Shown here: positions 1-9,417 of the stretch, in pieces
How positions within the stretch are numbered: position 1 is the first letter of the stretch
Layout of the letters: every line of letters begins with the position of its first letter
From: Variovorax boronicumulans
Lineage (GTDB): Bacteria > Pseudomonadota > Gammaproteobacteria > Burkholderiales > Burkholderiaceae_C
Reading direction: 5' to 3'
Length of the DNA stretch: 64,000 nt
Assembly: GCF_007677875.1 (NCBI RefSeq)
Contig: NZ_VEDO01000007.1
Coordinates: forward strand, 124,001 to 188,000
Notes under the pieces: generated by a model
The model's input: the letters and a program-made list of their open reading frames with translations, nothing else
What the model was told of the DNA's origin: nothing
Database searches by the model: none
Made by a program: the position numbers and the translations under genes

Positions 1-388
1 CGTGCTGGCCGTGCGCCGGCATCATGTTGGTGTTCATGTGGAACATGACCCACAGCGTGCCGGCGATCGCGATGGCCACGAAGACCACCGTGAAGATGGT
101 GGACAGCATGGTCCAGCCGCCCTCGACCTTGCCGTTCATGTGCAGGAAGTACACCATGTGCACGAGGATCTGCACGACGGCGAAGCCGCCCAGCACGAGC
201 ACGGCGGTGGTGCGGTTCTCGATCACGTTGTTCATGACCAGCCAGAACGGGATGGCCGTCAGGATGACGGACAGCACAAAGCCGGTCACGTACTCGCGCA
301 TCGAGCTGTGCGGGCCGACATCGCCGTGATGATCGTCATGGTGGCCATCACCGTGGCCGTGGTGTGCGTGGGTATCAGAGGCGGCCAT
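1..388 (-). CDS. cyoD: cytochrome o ubiquinol oxidase subunit IV (CyoD), partial
   Basis: Small membrane subunit of the heme-copper quinol oxidase that passes electrons from ubiquinol to oxygen in the inner membrane; in this family it helps assembly and copper/heme incorporation at subunit I. The 129 visible residues start with a His/Asp-rich stretch (HAHHGHGDGHHDDHHGD) and contain three hydrophobic segments, as in CyoD. The ATG shares one base with the cyoC stop, so the two are translationally coupled. The reading frame is still open at the left window edge, so the C-terminus is missing from view. Confidence 0.93.
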   Translation of the reverse strand, partial: MAASDTHAHHGHGDGHHDDHHGDVGPHSSMREYVTGFVLSVILTAIPFWLVMNNVIENRTTAVLVLGGFAVVQILVHMVYFLHMNGKVEGGWTMLSTIFTVVFVAIAIAGTLWVMFHMNTNMMPAHGQH

Positions 389-1011
389 CACAGCACTCCC
401 ATCAGGTAGACGAAGGTGAAGACGCCGATCCAGACGACGTCCAGGAAGTGCCAGAACATGGACAGGCACATCAGGCGGCGCTTGTTCTCGTGGATCAGGC
501 CGTGCTTGGCGATCTGCACCATGAGCACGACCAGCCAGACCGAGCCGAAGGTCACGTGCAGGCCGTGGGTGCCGACCAGCGCGAAGAAGGCCGACATGGC
601 GGCGCTGCTCTGCGGGCCGGCGCCTTCGTGGATCAGGTGGTGGAACTCATAGAGCTCCACGGCCAGGAAGGCCAGGCCAAACAGGCCCGTGACGGCCAGC
701 CACACCAGCGTGCCGCCCTTGTCGTTCATCTGCTTGCGCAGCATGGCGAAGCCGAAGGTGATGGACGACAGCAGCAGGAAGGCCGTGTTGAGGGCCACGA
801 GCTTGAGGTCGAACAGCTCGGCGCCGCCGGGGCCGCCGGCATAGCTGCGGCCCAGCACGCCCCAGGTCGCGAACAGCGCGGCGAAGATGAGGCAGTCGCT
901 CATCAGGTACATCCAGAAGCCCAGCGCGGTGCCGTTCTCCGGATGCGGTTCATGGTCCAGGTGGTAGGCGCGCGGGGCGCCGGCGCTGGCGGTGTGGGCG
1001 AGATCAGACAT
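388..1011 (-). CDS. cyoC: cytochrome o ubiquinol oxidase subunit III (CyoC)
   Basis: Integral membrane subunit III of cytochrome bo quinol oxidase. 207 residues, the usual length, with five predicted membrane helices; recognisable stretches are [20 protein letters not shown] near residue 32 and [10 protein letters not shown] near residue 147. It overlaps the cyoB end by 8 bases and the cyoD start by one base, the tight cyoABCD arrangement. The copy looks intact. Confidence 0.96.
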   Translation of the reverse strand: MSDLAHTASAGAPRAYHLDHEPHPENGTALGFWMYLMSDCLIFAALFATWGVLGRSYAGGPGGAELFDLKLVALNTAFLLLSSITFGFAMLRKQMNDKGGTLVWLAVTGLFGLAFLAVELYEFHHLIHEGAGPQSSAAMSAFFALVGTHGLHVTFGSVWLVVLMVQIAKHGLIHENKRRLMCLSMFWHFLDVVWIGVFTFVYLMGVL

Positions 1012-3022
1012 GGCGGGCCAGCAGTTGGGTGCGCGCGTTCTCCGCGGCGGTGACTTCGGCCGCCGGGATGTGGTAGTCGCGCTTGTAGTTGAAGGTGTGG
1101 ACGATGGACGCGAGCACGATGGCCGCGAACGATGCGATGGCCAGCGGCCACATGTGCCAGATCAGCGCGAAGCCCCAGACCAGCGAGAGCAGGGAGATCA
1201 CCACGCCCGAACCGGTGTTCAGCGGCATGTGGATGGCCTTGAAGCCGGACAGCGGACGCTTGTAGCCGTGTTTCTTCATGTCCCACCAGGCATCGACTTC
1301 ATGCACCACGGGGGTGAAGGCGAAGTTGTACTGCGGCGGGGGCGAGGAGGTGGCCCATTCCAGCGTGCGGCCGTCCCAGGGGTCGCCGGTCAGGTCGCGC
1401 AGCTGGTCGCGCTTGAGGAAGCTCACGCCGAGCTGGACGAGGAAGGCACCGATGCCCATGGCCACGATGCCGGCGCCGCAGGCGGCGATGATGAACCAGA
1501 TCTGCAGCGACGGGTCCTCGAAGTGGTTGGCACGGCGCGTGACGCCCATCAGGCCCAAGATGTACAGCGGCGTGAACGCGACCCAGAAGCCGACCAGCCA
1601 GCACCAGAACGACACCTTGCCCCAGAACTCGTCGAGCTTGTAGCCAAAGGCCTTGGGGAACCAGTAGTTGATGCCCGCGAACATGGCGAACACCACGCCG
1701 CCGATGATCACGTTGTGGAAGTGGGCGATCAGGAACAGGCTGTTGTGCAGCACGAAGTCGGCCGGCGGCACGGCCAGCAGCACGCCCGTCATGCCGCCGA
1801 TGGCGAAGGTGACCATGAAGCCGACCGTCCACAGCATGGGCACCGTGAAGCGGATGCGGCCACGGTACATGGTGAACAGCCAATTGAAGATCTTCGCTCC
1901 GGTCGGGATCGAGATGATCATCGTCGTGATGCCGAAGAACGAGTTCACGCTCGCGCCCGAGCCCATCGTGAAGAAGTGGTGCAGCCACACCAGGTACGAC
2001 AGGATGGTGATACAGACCGTGGCGTACACCATGGAGGTGTAGCCGAACAGGCGCTTGCGGCTGAAGGTGGCGACCACCTCGGAGAACACGCCGAACGCCG
2101 GGAGCACGAGGATGTAGACCTCGGGGTGGCCCCAGATCCAGATCAGGTTCACGTACAGCATGGGGTTGCCGCCCAGGTCGTTCGTGAAGAAGTTCGTGCC
2201 GACGTAGCGGTCCAGGCTCATCAGCACCAGGGCGGCCGTCAGGACCGGGAACGAGGCCACGATCAGCGCGTTGGTGCACAGCGCCGTCCAGGTGAAGATC
2301 GGCATCTTCATCATGTCCATGCCCGGTGCGCGCATCTTCACGATGGTCACCAGGAGGTTGATGCCCGACAGCGTCGTGCCCACCCCCGCGATCTGCAATG
2401 ACCAGATGTAGTAGTCCAGTCCGACGCCGGGGTTCTGGTGGCCCAGGTTGGACAGCGCCAGCCAGCCCGAGGTGGAGAACTCACCCAGGAACAGCGAGAC
2501 CATCACCAGGATGGCGCCGGCGGTCGTCATCCAGAAGCTGAAGTTGTTCAGGAACGGGAAGGCCACGTCGCGCGCGCCGATCTGCAGCGGCACGAGGTAG
2601 TTCATGAGGCCCGTGACCAGCGGCATGGCCACGAAGAAGATCATGATCACGCCGTGCGCCGTGAACACCTGGTCGTAGTGGTGCGGCGGCAGATAGCCCA
2701 TGTTCTCGCCGAAGGCCATCGCCTGCTGCAGGCGCATCATGACGGCGTCGGCGAAGCCGCGCAGCAGCATCACGATGCCCAGCACCATGTACATGATGCC
2801 GATCTTCTTGTGGTCGATGCTGCAGAACCAGTCGCGCCACAGCGGCCCCCACAGGCGGAACTTCGTCAGCAGCGCGAGCACGCCGATGCCGCCGATCACC
2901 ACGGCGATGAAGGTCCACAGCAGGATGGGTTCGTGGGACATCGGAATCGAGTCCCAGGTCAGGCGCCCCAGCAACCAGTGGGGGGCTTCTGCGGGTGCGG
3001 TCGTGTGTTCGGTCATGGCCAT
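1004..3022 (-). CDS. cyoB: cytochrome o ubiquinol oxidase subunit I (CyoB)
   Basis: Catalytic subunit carrying low-spin heme b, the heme o/copper B oxygen-reduction site and proton channels. 672 residues, normal for CyoB (about 660). Visible ligand motifs are the CuB His with its cross-linked Tyr in [15 protein letters not shown], the His pair in LHHFFTMG, and the heme histidines in [13 protein letters not shown]. About 15 membrane segments are expected. A second Met two codons in (MAMTEH) is an alternative start. It lies 3 bases after cyoA in the same operon. Confidence 0.98.
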   Translation of the reverse strand: MAMTEHTTAPAEAPHWLLGRLTWDSIPMSHEPILLWTFIAVVIGGIGVLALLTKFRLWGPLWRDWFCSIDHKKIGIMYMVLGIVMLLRGFADAVMMRLQQAMAFGENMGYLPPHHYDQVFTAHGVIMIFFVAMPLVTGLMNYLVPLQIGARDVAFPFLNNFSFWMTTAGAILVMVSLFLGEFSTSGWLALSNLGHQNPGVGLDYYIWSLQIAGVGTTLSGINLLVTIVKMRAPGMDMMKMPIFTWTALCTNALIVASFPVLTAALVLMSLDRYVGTNFFTNDLGGNPMLYVNLIWIWGHPEVYILVLPAFGVFSEVVATFSRKRLFGYTSMVYATVCITILSYLVWLHHFFTMGSGASVNSFFGITTMIISIPTGAKIFNWLFTMYRGRIRFTVPMLWTVGFMVTFAIGGMTGVLLAVPPADFVLHNSLFLIAHFHNVIIGGVVFAMFAGINYWFPKAFGYKLDEFWGKVSFWCWLVGFWVAFTPLYILGLMGVTRRANHFEDPSLQIWFIIAACGAGIVAMGIGAFLVQLGVSFLKRDQLRDLTGDPWDGRTLEWATSSPPPQYNFAFTPVVHEVDAWWDMKKHGYKRPLSGFKAIHMPLNTGSGVVISLLSLVWGFALIWHMWPLAIASFAAIVLASIVHTFNYKRDYHIPAAEVTAAENARTQLLARHV

Positions 3023-3025
3023 GGA

Positions 3026-4039
3026 TCAGAATTCCTGGAGATCGGTGCGCGTGGCGGCGGTGCAGAGCGCGTCCTCGGCCGCGGCGTCGAGCTTGCGGGC
3101 GGCCGCATAGGCCTGGTTGCGCTGGGCATCCTTGGCCATCACCTCGTGCATGCAGGGCTTGCCTTCCTCGACGCACAGGTTCAGCACGCGTTGGTACAGG
3201 CCGTTCTCGACGCTGGAAAAGCGTGCCACGGGATTGCGCTCACTGGGCTTGGCCAGCTCGGTGTAGCTGGCGCGCGTGAGCGGCTGGCCTTCGGACTTGG
3301 CCTTGGCGACCCACTTGTCGAAGTCATCGTTGGACAGGCCGTGGAACTTGAAGGTCATGCCTGAGAAGCCGGCACCGCTGTAGTGCGAAGACATGCCGTG
3401 GTAGACGCCCGGCTTGTTGATGACGGCGTTGAGCTCGGTCTGCATGCCAGGCATGGTGTAGATCATGCCGGCCAGATCGGGCACGTAGAACGCATTCATG
3501 GTGTGGCTGGAAGTCAGCTTGAAGCGGATCGGCCGGTCCACGGGCGCGGCCAGTTCATTGACCGTGGCGATGCCCTGCTCGGGATAGAAGAACAGCCACT
3601 TCCAGTCCAGCGAGACCACCTGCACCTCGAGCGGCTTGGTGCCCTCGGGCACCGGCTTGCCGGCAGCGATGCGGTCCAGCGGGCGGTACGGGTCGAGCTG
3701 ATGCGTCGTGATCCACGTCAGCGCGCCCAACGCGATGATGATCACCAGCGGCGCCGACCAGATCACCAGCTCAAGCTTGGTCGAGTGGTGCCATTCGGGG
3801 TCATAGTCGGTCTGGGCATGCCGGCCGTTCTGGCGGTAGCGCCAGGCGAACAGCAGGATCAGAAAGATCACCGGCACCACGATCAGCAACATCAGAAAGG
3901 TGGCAATGACCACCAGGCGGCCTTGCTGTGCGGCGATGTCGCCGGCGGGGAAGAGCACCACCATCTTGCTGCACCCGGCCAGCAGGGCGGCCATGGCGAG
4001 TAGGAGCGGTGCCCGGACGAAGTTGAGGAAACGGCGCAT
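3026..4039 (-). CDS. cyoA: cytochrome o ubiquinol oxidase subunit II (CyoA)
   Basis: Periplasm-facing subunit II of the quinol oxidase. 337 residues with a lipoprotein signal (lipobox LLAGC near residues 19-23), two membrane helices and a cupredoxin-fold periplasmic domain. I see no CuA cysteine pair, which separates quinol oxidases from cytochrome c oxidases. The C-terminal tail has two Cys (LNLCVEEGKPC) of unclear role. It is the first gene of cyoABCD; the 187-base gap upstream separates it from a divergent MFS gene and should hold both promoters. Confidence 0.96.
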   Translation of the reverse strand: MRRFLNFVRAPLLLAMAALLAGCSKMVVLFPAGDIAAQQGRLVVIATFLMLLIVVPVIFLILLFAWRYRQNGRHAQTDYDPEWHHSTKLELVIWSAPLVIIIALGALTWITTHQLDPYRPLDRIAAGKPVPEGTKPLEVQVVSLDWKWLFFYPEQGIATVNELAAPVDRPIRFKLTSSHTMNAFYVPDLAGMIYTMPGMQTELNAVINKPGVYHGMSSHYSGAGFSGMTFKFHGLSNDDFDKWVAKAKSEGQPLTRASYTELAKPSERNPVARFSSVENGLYQRVLNLCVEEGKPCMHEVMAKDAQRNQAYAAARKLDAAAEDALCTAATRTDLQEF

Positions 4040-4139
4040 GCTGTAGGCGAGGCTTTCGGGTGAACCCTGTAGGGGTTACTCCGGGTTGCAGATAACCGGC
4101 GAATGTATCCGGGCTTCGGTCGGCGGGCGATTGGACACT

Positions 4140-4153
4140 TTGTCCTACATCAA
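4140..4153. promoter_or_regulatory. FNR/Anr-like operator between cyoA and MFS gene
   Basis: The 14-mer TTGTC-CTAC-ATCAA matches the FNR family consensus TTGAT-N4-ATCAA at 8 of 10 defined bases, with a perfect right half-site. It sits in the only promoter region of the divergent cyoA/MFS pair. Relative to the -10-like element at 4178-4183 it would centre about 43 bases before the start, a class II activator position. Oxygen-responsive control of a terminal oxidase locus is plausible, but binding is inferred from the sequence only. Confidence 0.45.
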
Positions 4154-4177
4154 GCGGATCGCCCTGGTGCGACGGTA

Positions 4178-4183
4178 TATAGT
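4178..4183 (+). promoter_or_regulatory. putative -10 element (TATAGT) for MFS gene
   Basis: TATAGT inside a short AT-rich patch (TATATAGT), 43 bases before the MFS start codon. No good -35 is seen 17 bases upstream, which fits an activator-dependent promoter using the FNR-like box at 4140-4153. A ribosome site GGAGA lies about 7 bases before the ATG at 4227. Confidence 0.4.
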
Positions 4184-4226
4184 GGCCCCAGGATAAGCAA
4201 GGGGCAAACCCACTGGAGACCGCTCG

Positions 4227-5567
4227 ATGTCCAGCATCAGCCAAGCAGCAAACCTTCCCCTCTCATTCGACGAGCGCCAGCACGGCCGCTTTCCGGAAAC
4301 CGAGAACCACGTCGATCCCGGCGACATCGCCGTCGGCGTGGTGATCGGCCGGACCTCCGAATACTTCGACTTCTTCGTTTACGGCATCGCCTCGGTGCTG
4401 GTGTTCCCCGCGGTGTTCTTCCCGCACATGCAGCGGCTGGACGGCACGCTGTGGTCGTTCGCGCTGTTCGCGCTGGCCTTCATCGCACGCCCGATCGGCA
4501 CCGTGGTCTCCATGGCGATCCAGCGCCGCTGGGGCCGGGCCACCAAGCTGACCATCGCACTGTTCCTGCTCGGCTCTTCGACGGCCGGCATCGCTTTCCT
4601 GCCCAGCGCCGCCAGCCTGGGCGTCACGGCGGTCTGGCTGCTGGCGGCGCTGCGCGTCGGCCAGGGCCTGGCCCTGGGCGGTTCATGGGACGGCCTGCCT
4701 TCGCTGCTGGCGCTGAACGCGCCCAAGGGCCGGCGCGGCTGGTACGCGATGCTGGGCCAGCTCGGCGCGCCGATCGGCTTCATCCTGGCCAGCGCGCTGT
4801 TCGCCTACCTGTACGGCGCGCTGTCGCATGCCGACTTCCTCGACTATGGCTGGCGTTATCCCTTCTTCGTCGCCTTTGCGATCAACGTGGTGGCGCTGTT
4901 TGCCCGGCTGCGCCTGGTGGTGGCCGAGGACGTGGAAGAGCAGCTGACCCAACGCGAGCTGGAGCCCGTTTCGGCTTCCGAACTGGTGCGCACCCAGGGT
5001 GCCAACGTCTTCATCGGCGCCTTCGCGGCCCTGGCCAGCTACGCGCTGTTCCACCTGGTCACGGTGTTCCCGCTGTCCTGGATCCAGCTCTACACCGAGC
5101 AGTCCATCGTGCAGTTCCTCTTGATCCAGGTGTTGGGCGGCTTCCTCTGCGCGGCCAGCATCGCCATCTCGGGCCGGTTGGCCGACCGTTTTGGCCGGCG
5201 CCGCACGTTGGGCACGCTGGCCGCCATGATCGCGGTGTTCAGCGGCTTCGCGCCCACGCTGCTGGACGGCGGCACGCTCGGCCAGGACGTGTTCATTCTG
5301 CTGGGCTTCATCTTGCTGGGCCTGTCGTACGGCCAGTCGTCCGGCACCGTCACGGCCAACTTCACGCCGCGCTACCGCTACACCGGCGCGGCGCTCACGT
5401 CCGACATCGCCTGGCTGATCGGCGCCGCCTTCGCGCCCCTGGTGGCGCTGGGCCTGTCGGCGCACTTCGGGCTGGGCTACGTGAGCGTTTACCTGCTCTC
5501 GGGCGCTGCCTGCACCCTCGGCGCGCTGGCCCTGAACCGCGCGCTCGAGGACCGCGAGCGCGACTGA
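4227..5567 (+). CDS. MFS transporter, metabolite:proton symporter type
   Basis: 446-residue inner-membrane transporter with about 12 hydrophobic segments. The start resembles the ShiA/ProP-type metabolite:H+ symporters: GRTSEYFDFFVYGIASVLVF at residues 41-60, then LFALAFIARPIGT. The second half carries the MFS loop motif GRLADRFGRRRT near residue 315. Substrate cannot be read from sequence. It diverges from cyoA, so control may be shared through the FNR-like box. A hairpin without a T-run (5582-5600) lies in the short convergent gap after it. Confidence 0.85.
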   Translation: MSSISQAANLPLSFDERQHGRFPETENHVDPGDIAVGVVIGRTSEYFDFFVYGIASVLVFPAVFFPHMQRLDGTLWSFALFALAFIARPIGTVVSMAIQRRWGRATKLTIALFLLGSSTAGIAFLPSAASLGVTAVWLLAALRVGQGLALGGSWDGLPSLLALNAPKGRRGWYAMLGQLGAPIGFILASALFAYLYGALSHADFLDYGWRYPFFVAFAINVVALFARLRLVVAEDVEEQLTQRELEPVSASELVRTQGANVFIGAFAALASYALFHLVTVFPLSWIQLYTEQSIVQFLLIQVLGGFLCAASIAISGRLADRFGRRRTLGTLAAMIAVFSGFAPTLLDGGTLGQDVFILLGFILLGLSYGQSSGTVTANFTPRYRYTGAALTSDIAWLIGAAFAPLVALGLSAHFGLGYVSVYLLSGAACTLGALALNRALEDRERD

Positions 5568-5590
5568 GCCGATCCGTCAGGGCAGGGCGC

Positions 5591-6181
5591 TCAGCCCTGC
5601 ACCGCGACGTCGATGTAGTAGACGCCCCAGGGGCACAGCGCAAAGCGTTCGTGCACGGGCTTGTCCTTGAACGCGGGCAGGTTGTCGGCGTCGTAGACCG
5701 CCCATTGCGGACCCAGACCACCCAGCCCCATGGGCTGGTCATCCAGGTGCGTGGCCACCATCATGCGGTAGGCCTGCGCGTCGGCCAGCGAGACGATGGC
5801 GTTGTAGCCATCGACCGCGCGCAGGCCCAGGCGCAAAGGCGCCTTGAGGTCCGCGCCGGCCTCGGCGAGCACGGTGGCGAGCAGCGGACCACTCAGCTTG
5901 TGCTTCTTGTTGTCGTACTCCAGCGTGGGCGTGATGTGCACGCGCGACAGGCGCTGCAGCGCCGCGGCGTCGAACGCGAAGGCGGTGTTGAACTGCACCT
6001 TGTGCTTGGCCATCATCTGGTCCAGCGCCTTGTCCAGCGGACCGCGGTTGCTTTTGCCGATCGCGCCGCCCACCGTGAGCAGGGTGGGCTGGCCGCCCAC
6101 GGCCGGCCTGGCGGCGCTCTGGGCCTGGGCTGTACCGACGGCGGCCAGCGCGGCGCCGGCCAGGAAATCTCGCTTGTGCAT
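5591..6181 (-). CDS. exported molybdopterin-dependent oxidoreductase-like protein
   Basis: 196 residues. The start at 6181 is chosen because GGGAGA precedes the ATG at good spacing and the protein then opens with MHKRDFLAGAALAAVGTAQA, a signal peptide with a single KR pair (Tat-like but not a full twin-arginine motif). The body (LDKALDQMMAKHKVQFNTAF, later GYNAIVSLADA and the C-terminal CPWGVYYIDVAVQG) resembles the SUOX-like molybdopterin-binding fold proteins often annotated as oxidoreductase molybdopterin binding. No cofactor Cys is obvious in the core, so it may be a non-catalytic relative. Likely periplasmic. Confidence 0.7.
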   Translation of the reverse strand: MHKRDFLAGAALAAVGTAQAQSAARPAVGGQPTLLTVGGAIGKSNRGPLDKALDQMMAKHKVQFNTAFAFDAAALQRLSRVHITPTLEYDNKKHKLSGPLLATVLAEAGADLKAPLRLGLRAVDGYNAIVSLADAQAYRMMVATHLDDQPMGLGGLGPQWAVYDADNLPAFKDKPVHERFALCPWGVYYIDVAVQG

Positions 6182-6299
6182 GTCTTCTCCCGTGGTTGTG
6201 GCGCGCGGATTATGGTGGGGCAACTCCCGACTTGGGCCACAATGCCGCCCTACCGGCCCACCGGGCGGCGTTTTACGTTCTCGTCCCCCCAGGTCAGCC

Positions 6300-6887
6300 A
6301 TGTCCGCACGCCGTCTCCTTCTCATCCCCGCCAGTGCACGCACGGGGTCCTTGAACGTCCAGCTGGCACGCCATGCGGCGCGCACCGCCGAAGCGTCCGG
6401 CTGGCAGGCGCAGCTGCTGGACCTGCGCAGTCTGGCGCTGCCGGTCTACGACGGCGACCTGGAGGCCGCCGAGGGCGTGCCGGCCGGCGCGCTGGCCTTG
6501 CAGCAGGCGATTGCCGAGAGCGCGGCGCTGCTGGTCGTGACGCCCGAGTACAACGGCTTTCCGACACCACTCTTTGTGAACGCCTTCGACTGGCTGTCGC
6601 GTATCCCGGCGGCCGACGGCCACCCGGCGGGCCTGGCCACCGCCGCGGACAAGCCCGTGGGACTCCTGTCAGCGTCGCCCGGCCCGCTGGGAGGCCTGCG
6701 CTCCATGAATTTCGTGCGGCAGTATCTGCAGATGGCCTTTGCGATGCTGGTGGTGCCGCAACAGTTCGCGCTCGGCCGCGCCAACGAAGCGTTCGACGCC
6801 GATGGCGGACTGGCCGACGTGCGCGCGGCGCAGTCGGTGGTGCGCGTGCTCGACGCGCTGGCGCGGCTGCTGCCGGCCGGGCGCTGA
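6300..6887 (+). CDS. NADPH-dependent FMN reductase family protein
   Basis: 195 residues, flavodoxin-like fold. The phosphate-binding loop IPASARTGSLN sits at residues 9-19 and the flavin-contact motif TPEYNGFPTPL near residue 81; the loop SASPGPLGGLRS near residue 120 is also typical. The family (ChrR/YieF/ArsH-like) reduces FMN, quinones or metal oxyanions with NAD(P)H in the cytoplasm. It is divergent from the preceding gene and convergent with the YkvA-like gene 3 bases away. Substrate unknown. Confidence 0.88.
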   Translation: MSARRLLLIPASARTGSLNVQLARHAARTAEASGWQAQLLDLRSLALPVYDGDLEAAEGVPAGALALQQAIAESAALLVVTPEYNGFPTPLFVNAFDWLSRIPAADGHPAGLATAADKPVGLLSASPGPLGGLRSMNFVRQYLQMAFAMLVVPQQFALGRANEAFDADGGLADVRAAQSVVRVLDALARLLPAGR

Positions 6888-6890
6888 GCG

Positions 6891-7163
6891 TCAGCCGGCG
6901 CGGGCCGCCAGGTCGGCCTGCATCGCGGCAGGCAGGCGCGCCAGCAGCCAGCGCATGGCCAGCGGCAGCAGCACGAGGTCGTCCACCGCGCCCAGGAACG
7001 GGATCGCATCGGGCAGGAGGTCGACCGGGCTCAGCAGGTAGACCACGAGGCCGGCGGCGGCCAGCTTGAACCAGCGCGGCGCGCGTGGGTCGCGCAGCGC
7101 CCACCAGAACCGCAGCAGGTCACCACGCACCACGGTCCACAGCAGCGACACACGTTTGAACAT
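6891..7163 (-). CDS. YkvA family (DUF1232) small membrane-associated protein
   Basis: 90 residues. The central motif YLLSPVDLLPDAIPFLGAVD at residues 42-61 is the DUF1232 hallmark (SPIDLIPDFIPVLG in relatives). One hydrophobic stretch (KLAAAGLVVYLLSP) suggests membrane association. Function of the family is not established. Start chosen at the ATG at 7163, which begins the conserved region and follows an AGGAGACC-like ribosome site. Confidence 0.88.
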   Translation of the reverse strand: MFKRVSLLWTVVRGDLLRFWWALRDPRAPRWFKLAAAGLVVYLLSPVDLLPDAIPFLGAVDDLVLLPLAMRWLLARLPAAMQADLAARAG

Positions 7164-7249
7164 CGGCAGGTCTCCTTCACCGGCCAGCCGGGCCGTTGCC
7201 CAGACATGGGGGCCCGGGCCGTCCGCACAAGCCCGTCGGACGCCTTGTT

Positions 7250-9301
7250 TCAAATCGGCTTCCTTCCGGTCCGCTTGGCTGCGTACATGGCGTGGTCGGC
7301 GCCGGAGAGCAATTCTTCGGCCGAAATGCCGCAACGCGGCCTGTAGACGGCGCTGCCGATGCTGACGGACACCTGCACCGTGGCCGCCTCGAGCGTGAAG
7401 GGTGGGGCGATGGCGGCTTCGATCTTGGCGGCCACGCGCGCAGGGTCGGCCACCGGGTCACTGACCGGCTCGAGCAGCACCACGTACTCATCGCCGGCCA
7501 GCCGGGCCACCGTGTCGGTCACGCGCACGGCCGCCACCAGACGCTGACCGACCTGGCGCAGGAGCGCGTCGCCAGCCTCGTGCCCATGGGTGTCGTTGAC
7601 GGCCTTGAAGCCATTCAGGTCCAGGAACAGCAAGGCCAGGCTGTGGCCCTGGCGTTCCGAGCGCGCCAGCGCGGCAGGGAGGTTGCGCTGCAGCAGGCGG
7701 CGGTTGGGCAGCCCGGTCAGAGCGTCGCGCGTGGCCTCTTCCTCCAGGCGCAGCTCGAGTTCCTTGCTGGCAGTGGTGTCGAACACCAGCGCATGGAAGC
7801 CGTCGACCTGGCCGTGGGCGTCGCGGTAGGGCAGGTAGATGGCCGTGCTGTGTCTGCGCTGGCCGTTCAGCACCATGCTGCGCTCGAACTGCACGCGTTC
7901 GCCCTGCAGCACACGGGCCAGCTCGGGTTGCCACAGGCGCACGGCGGCATCGCCATAGAGCGATTCCATGGTTTCGCCGATCAGGGCGTCCGGGTCCTTG
8001 CCGAACCAGTCCAGGTAGGCGCGGTTGGCAAAGCGGTAGCGCAGCGTGCGGTCCACATCGGCGACCAAGGCCGGGATGTTGTCCGTGATGCTGTGCAGCT
8101 GGGCCTGACTTGCGCGGATCTGGGCTGTGCGTTCGGCGATGCGTTCTTCCAGCCTGGCGTTGACCTGTTCGAGTTCTGCACGGTCGCGCGCCTCACGCGC
8201 ATCGGCGTCGGCCAGGGCGCGCGACAGCAGCGCGACCTCGCGGTACGCTGTTTCCGACGGGATGGGCTCGGCATGGCCGGCGGCGCGCGCACCGACGGCT
8301 TGCGTCAGCCGGTGCAGCGGCCGCGCCAGGCGCCGGGCGGCCAGCGGTGCGCACAGCGCGGCCAGCAGGCAGACGCCGATGCCGCCGATCGCCATCTCGC
8401 GCTGCAGCTGGTGGTAGTCGGCGAAGGCGATCTGCTCGGCCTGGCGCACCACCACCACCCAGCCCAGGCCGGGGTAGTTGCCCTGACCCACCGTGGGCAC
8501 GATGGCCGTGGCGTACTGTCGGCCGTCGCCCCAGCCGCGCATGGCAGCCCCCGCTGCGCCGCGCAGTTCGCCGACAGCGGGCAGGTCCAGCGGCTTTCCT
8601 TCGGTGCCGGCGGGGCCCAGCAGCACCACACGCCGGGCATCGACGACGAAGAGTTCGACTCGGTAAAGGGCTTCGGCCTGCGCCAGCAGGTTGCGTTGCA
8701 GGTCGCGCGCCCATTCCCAGCTCAGGTGGGCACCAAGAACGGCATGCAGACCGCCGCCTGCACCGCGGACCGGCATCGCGATATCGACAAAGCGCCAGGG
8801 CTCCTGCTGCTGCGGCAAGAGCCTTTCCAGCAGCAGGGCCGGGTGCACGTCGCCGACAAAGGCACCCTGCAGACCGCCCTGGAACCAGGGACGATTGGAC
8901 ACATCCTGGCCTTCGAGCAGGCTGCCGGTGGCCGCCTCCACGCGACCATCACGGTGCACATAGCCGATCCAGGCATACAGCGGAAAGCTCTGCTGCACGC
9001 GCTCGAGCACGGCGCGCCGCTGCTCGGGCAACTGGCCTGGCTGCATGTCCTGCAGGCCGGAGAGAATGCGCAGCTCCTCGTAGCGGTAGGCCATGCCGCG
9101 GTCCAGCTGGTCGCGCATCTGCCAGCCGACCTGTGCCAGCGCGGCCGTGGCCGTGCGCGTGGCATGGCGCTCGGCAAAGCGCTGCACCAAGAGCAACAAG
9201 ACCACCACAGCCACCAACACAGCCCAGGCAAGCGCGATGGCGGTCCAGTGCGCAAGGCTGCGGCGGTGCAGGGACGGGGCGTGCTGGGCCGTGGAGGTCA
9301 T
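7250..9301 (-). CDS. membrane diguanylate cyclase with periplasmic sensor and PAS domain
   Basis: 683 residues. Order: membrane helix at about 15-40, periplasmic sensor (Cache-like) to about 290, second helix at about 295-315 (MAIGGIGVCLLAALCAPLAA), HAMP-like/coiled linker, a PAS domain from about 390 (ITDNIPALVADVDRTLRYRF), and a GGDEF domain from about 515 (DALTGLPNRRLLQRNL). The active loop reads AGDEY instead of GGDEF. The product-inhibition site RVTD lies five residues before it. AGDEF-type loops are usually still active cyclases, so synthesis of c-di-GMP is expected. ATG at 9301 follows GGAAATGACCTCC poorly; longer in-frame starts exist upstream but add no domain. Confidence 0.9.
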   Translation of the reverse strand: MTSTAQHAPSLHRRSLAHWTAIALAWAVLVAVVVLLLLVQRFAERHATRTATAALAQVGWQMRDQLDRGMAYRYEELRILSGLQDMQPGQLPEQRRAVLERVQQSFPLYAWIGYVHRDGRVEAATGSLLEGQDVSNRPWFQGGLQGAFVGDVHPALLLERLLPQQQEPWRFVDIAMPVRGAGGGLHAVLGAHLSWEWARDLQRNLLAQAEALYRVELFVVDARRVVLLGPAGTEGKPLDLPAVGELRGAAGAAMRGWGDGRQYATAIVPTVGQGNYPGLGWVVVVRQAEQIAFADYHQLQREMAIGGIGVCLLAALCAPLAARRLARPLHRLTQAVGARAAGHAEPIPSETAYREVALLSRALADADAREARDRAELEQVNARLEERIAERTAQIRASQAQLHSITDNIPALVADVDRTLRYRFANRAYLDWFGKDPDALIGETMESLYGDAAVRLWQPELARVLQGERVQFERSMVLNGQRRHSTAIYLPYRDAHGQVDGFHALVFDTTASKELELRLEEEATRDALTGLPNRRLLQRNLPAALARSERQGHSLALLFLDLNGFKAVNDTHGHEAGDALLRQVGQRLVAAVRVTDTVARLAGDEYVVLLEPVSDPVADPARVAAKIEAAIAPPFTLEAATVQVSVSIGSAVYRPRCGISAEELLSGADHAMYAAKRTGRKPI

Positions 9302-9417
9302 TTCCCGAATTTCATTACTTTTGTGGAGAACCTGTTCGACATTCTGGATGAAGCGGAGTTGGCCATGCCGCGCACGCGATGCTGGCCGAACGGCCTGGGC
9401 CAGAATGCAAACCAGCC

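Noticed and set aside
1004-2401. Plus-strand open frames across cyoB and cyoA
   Set aside because: Antisense shadows of conserved oxidase subunits; translations are His/Gln/Asp-rich and motif-free.
5582-5600. Hairpin GCAGGGC-GCTCA-GCCCTGC between convergent genes as a terminator
   Set aside because: No T-run follows on either strand and it overlaps the last codons of the minus-strand gene; noted only as possible.
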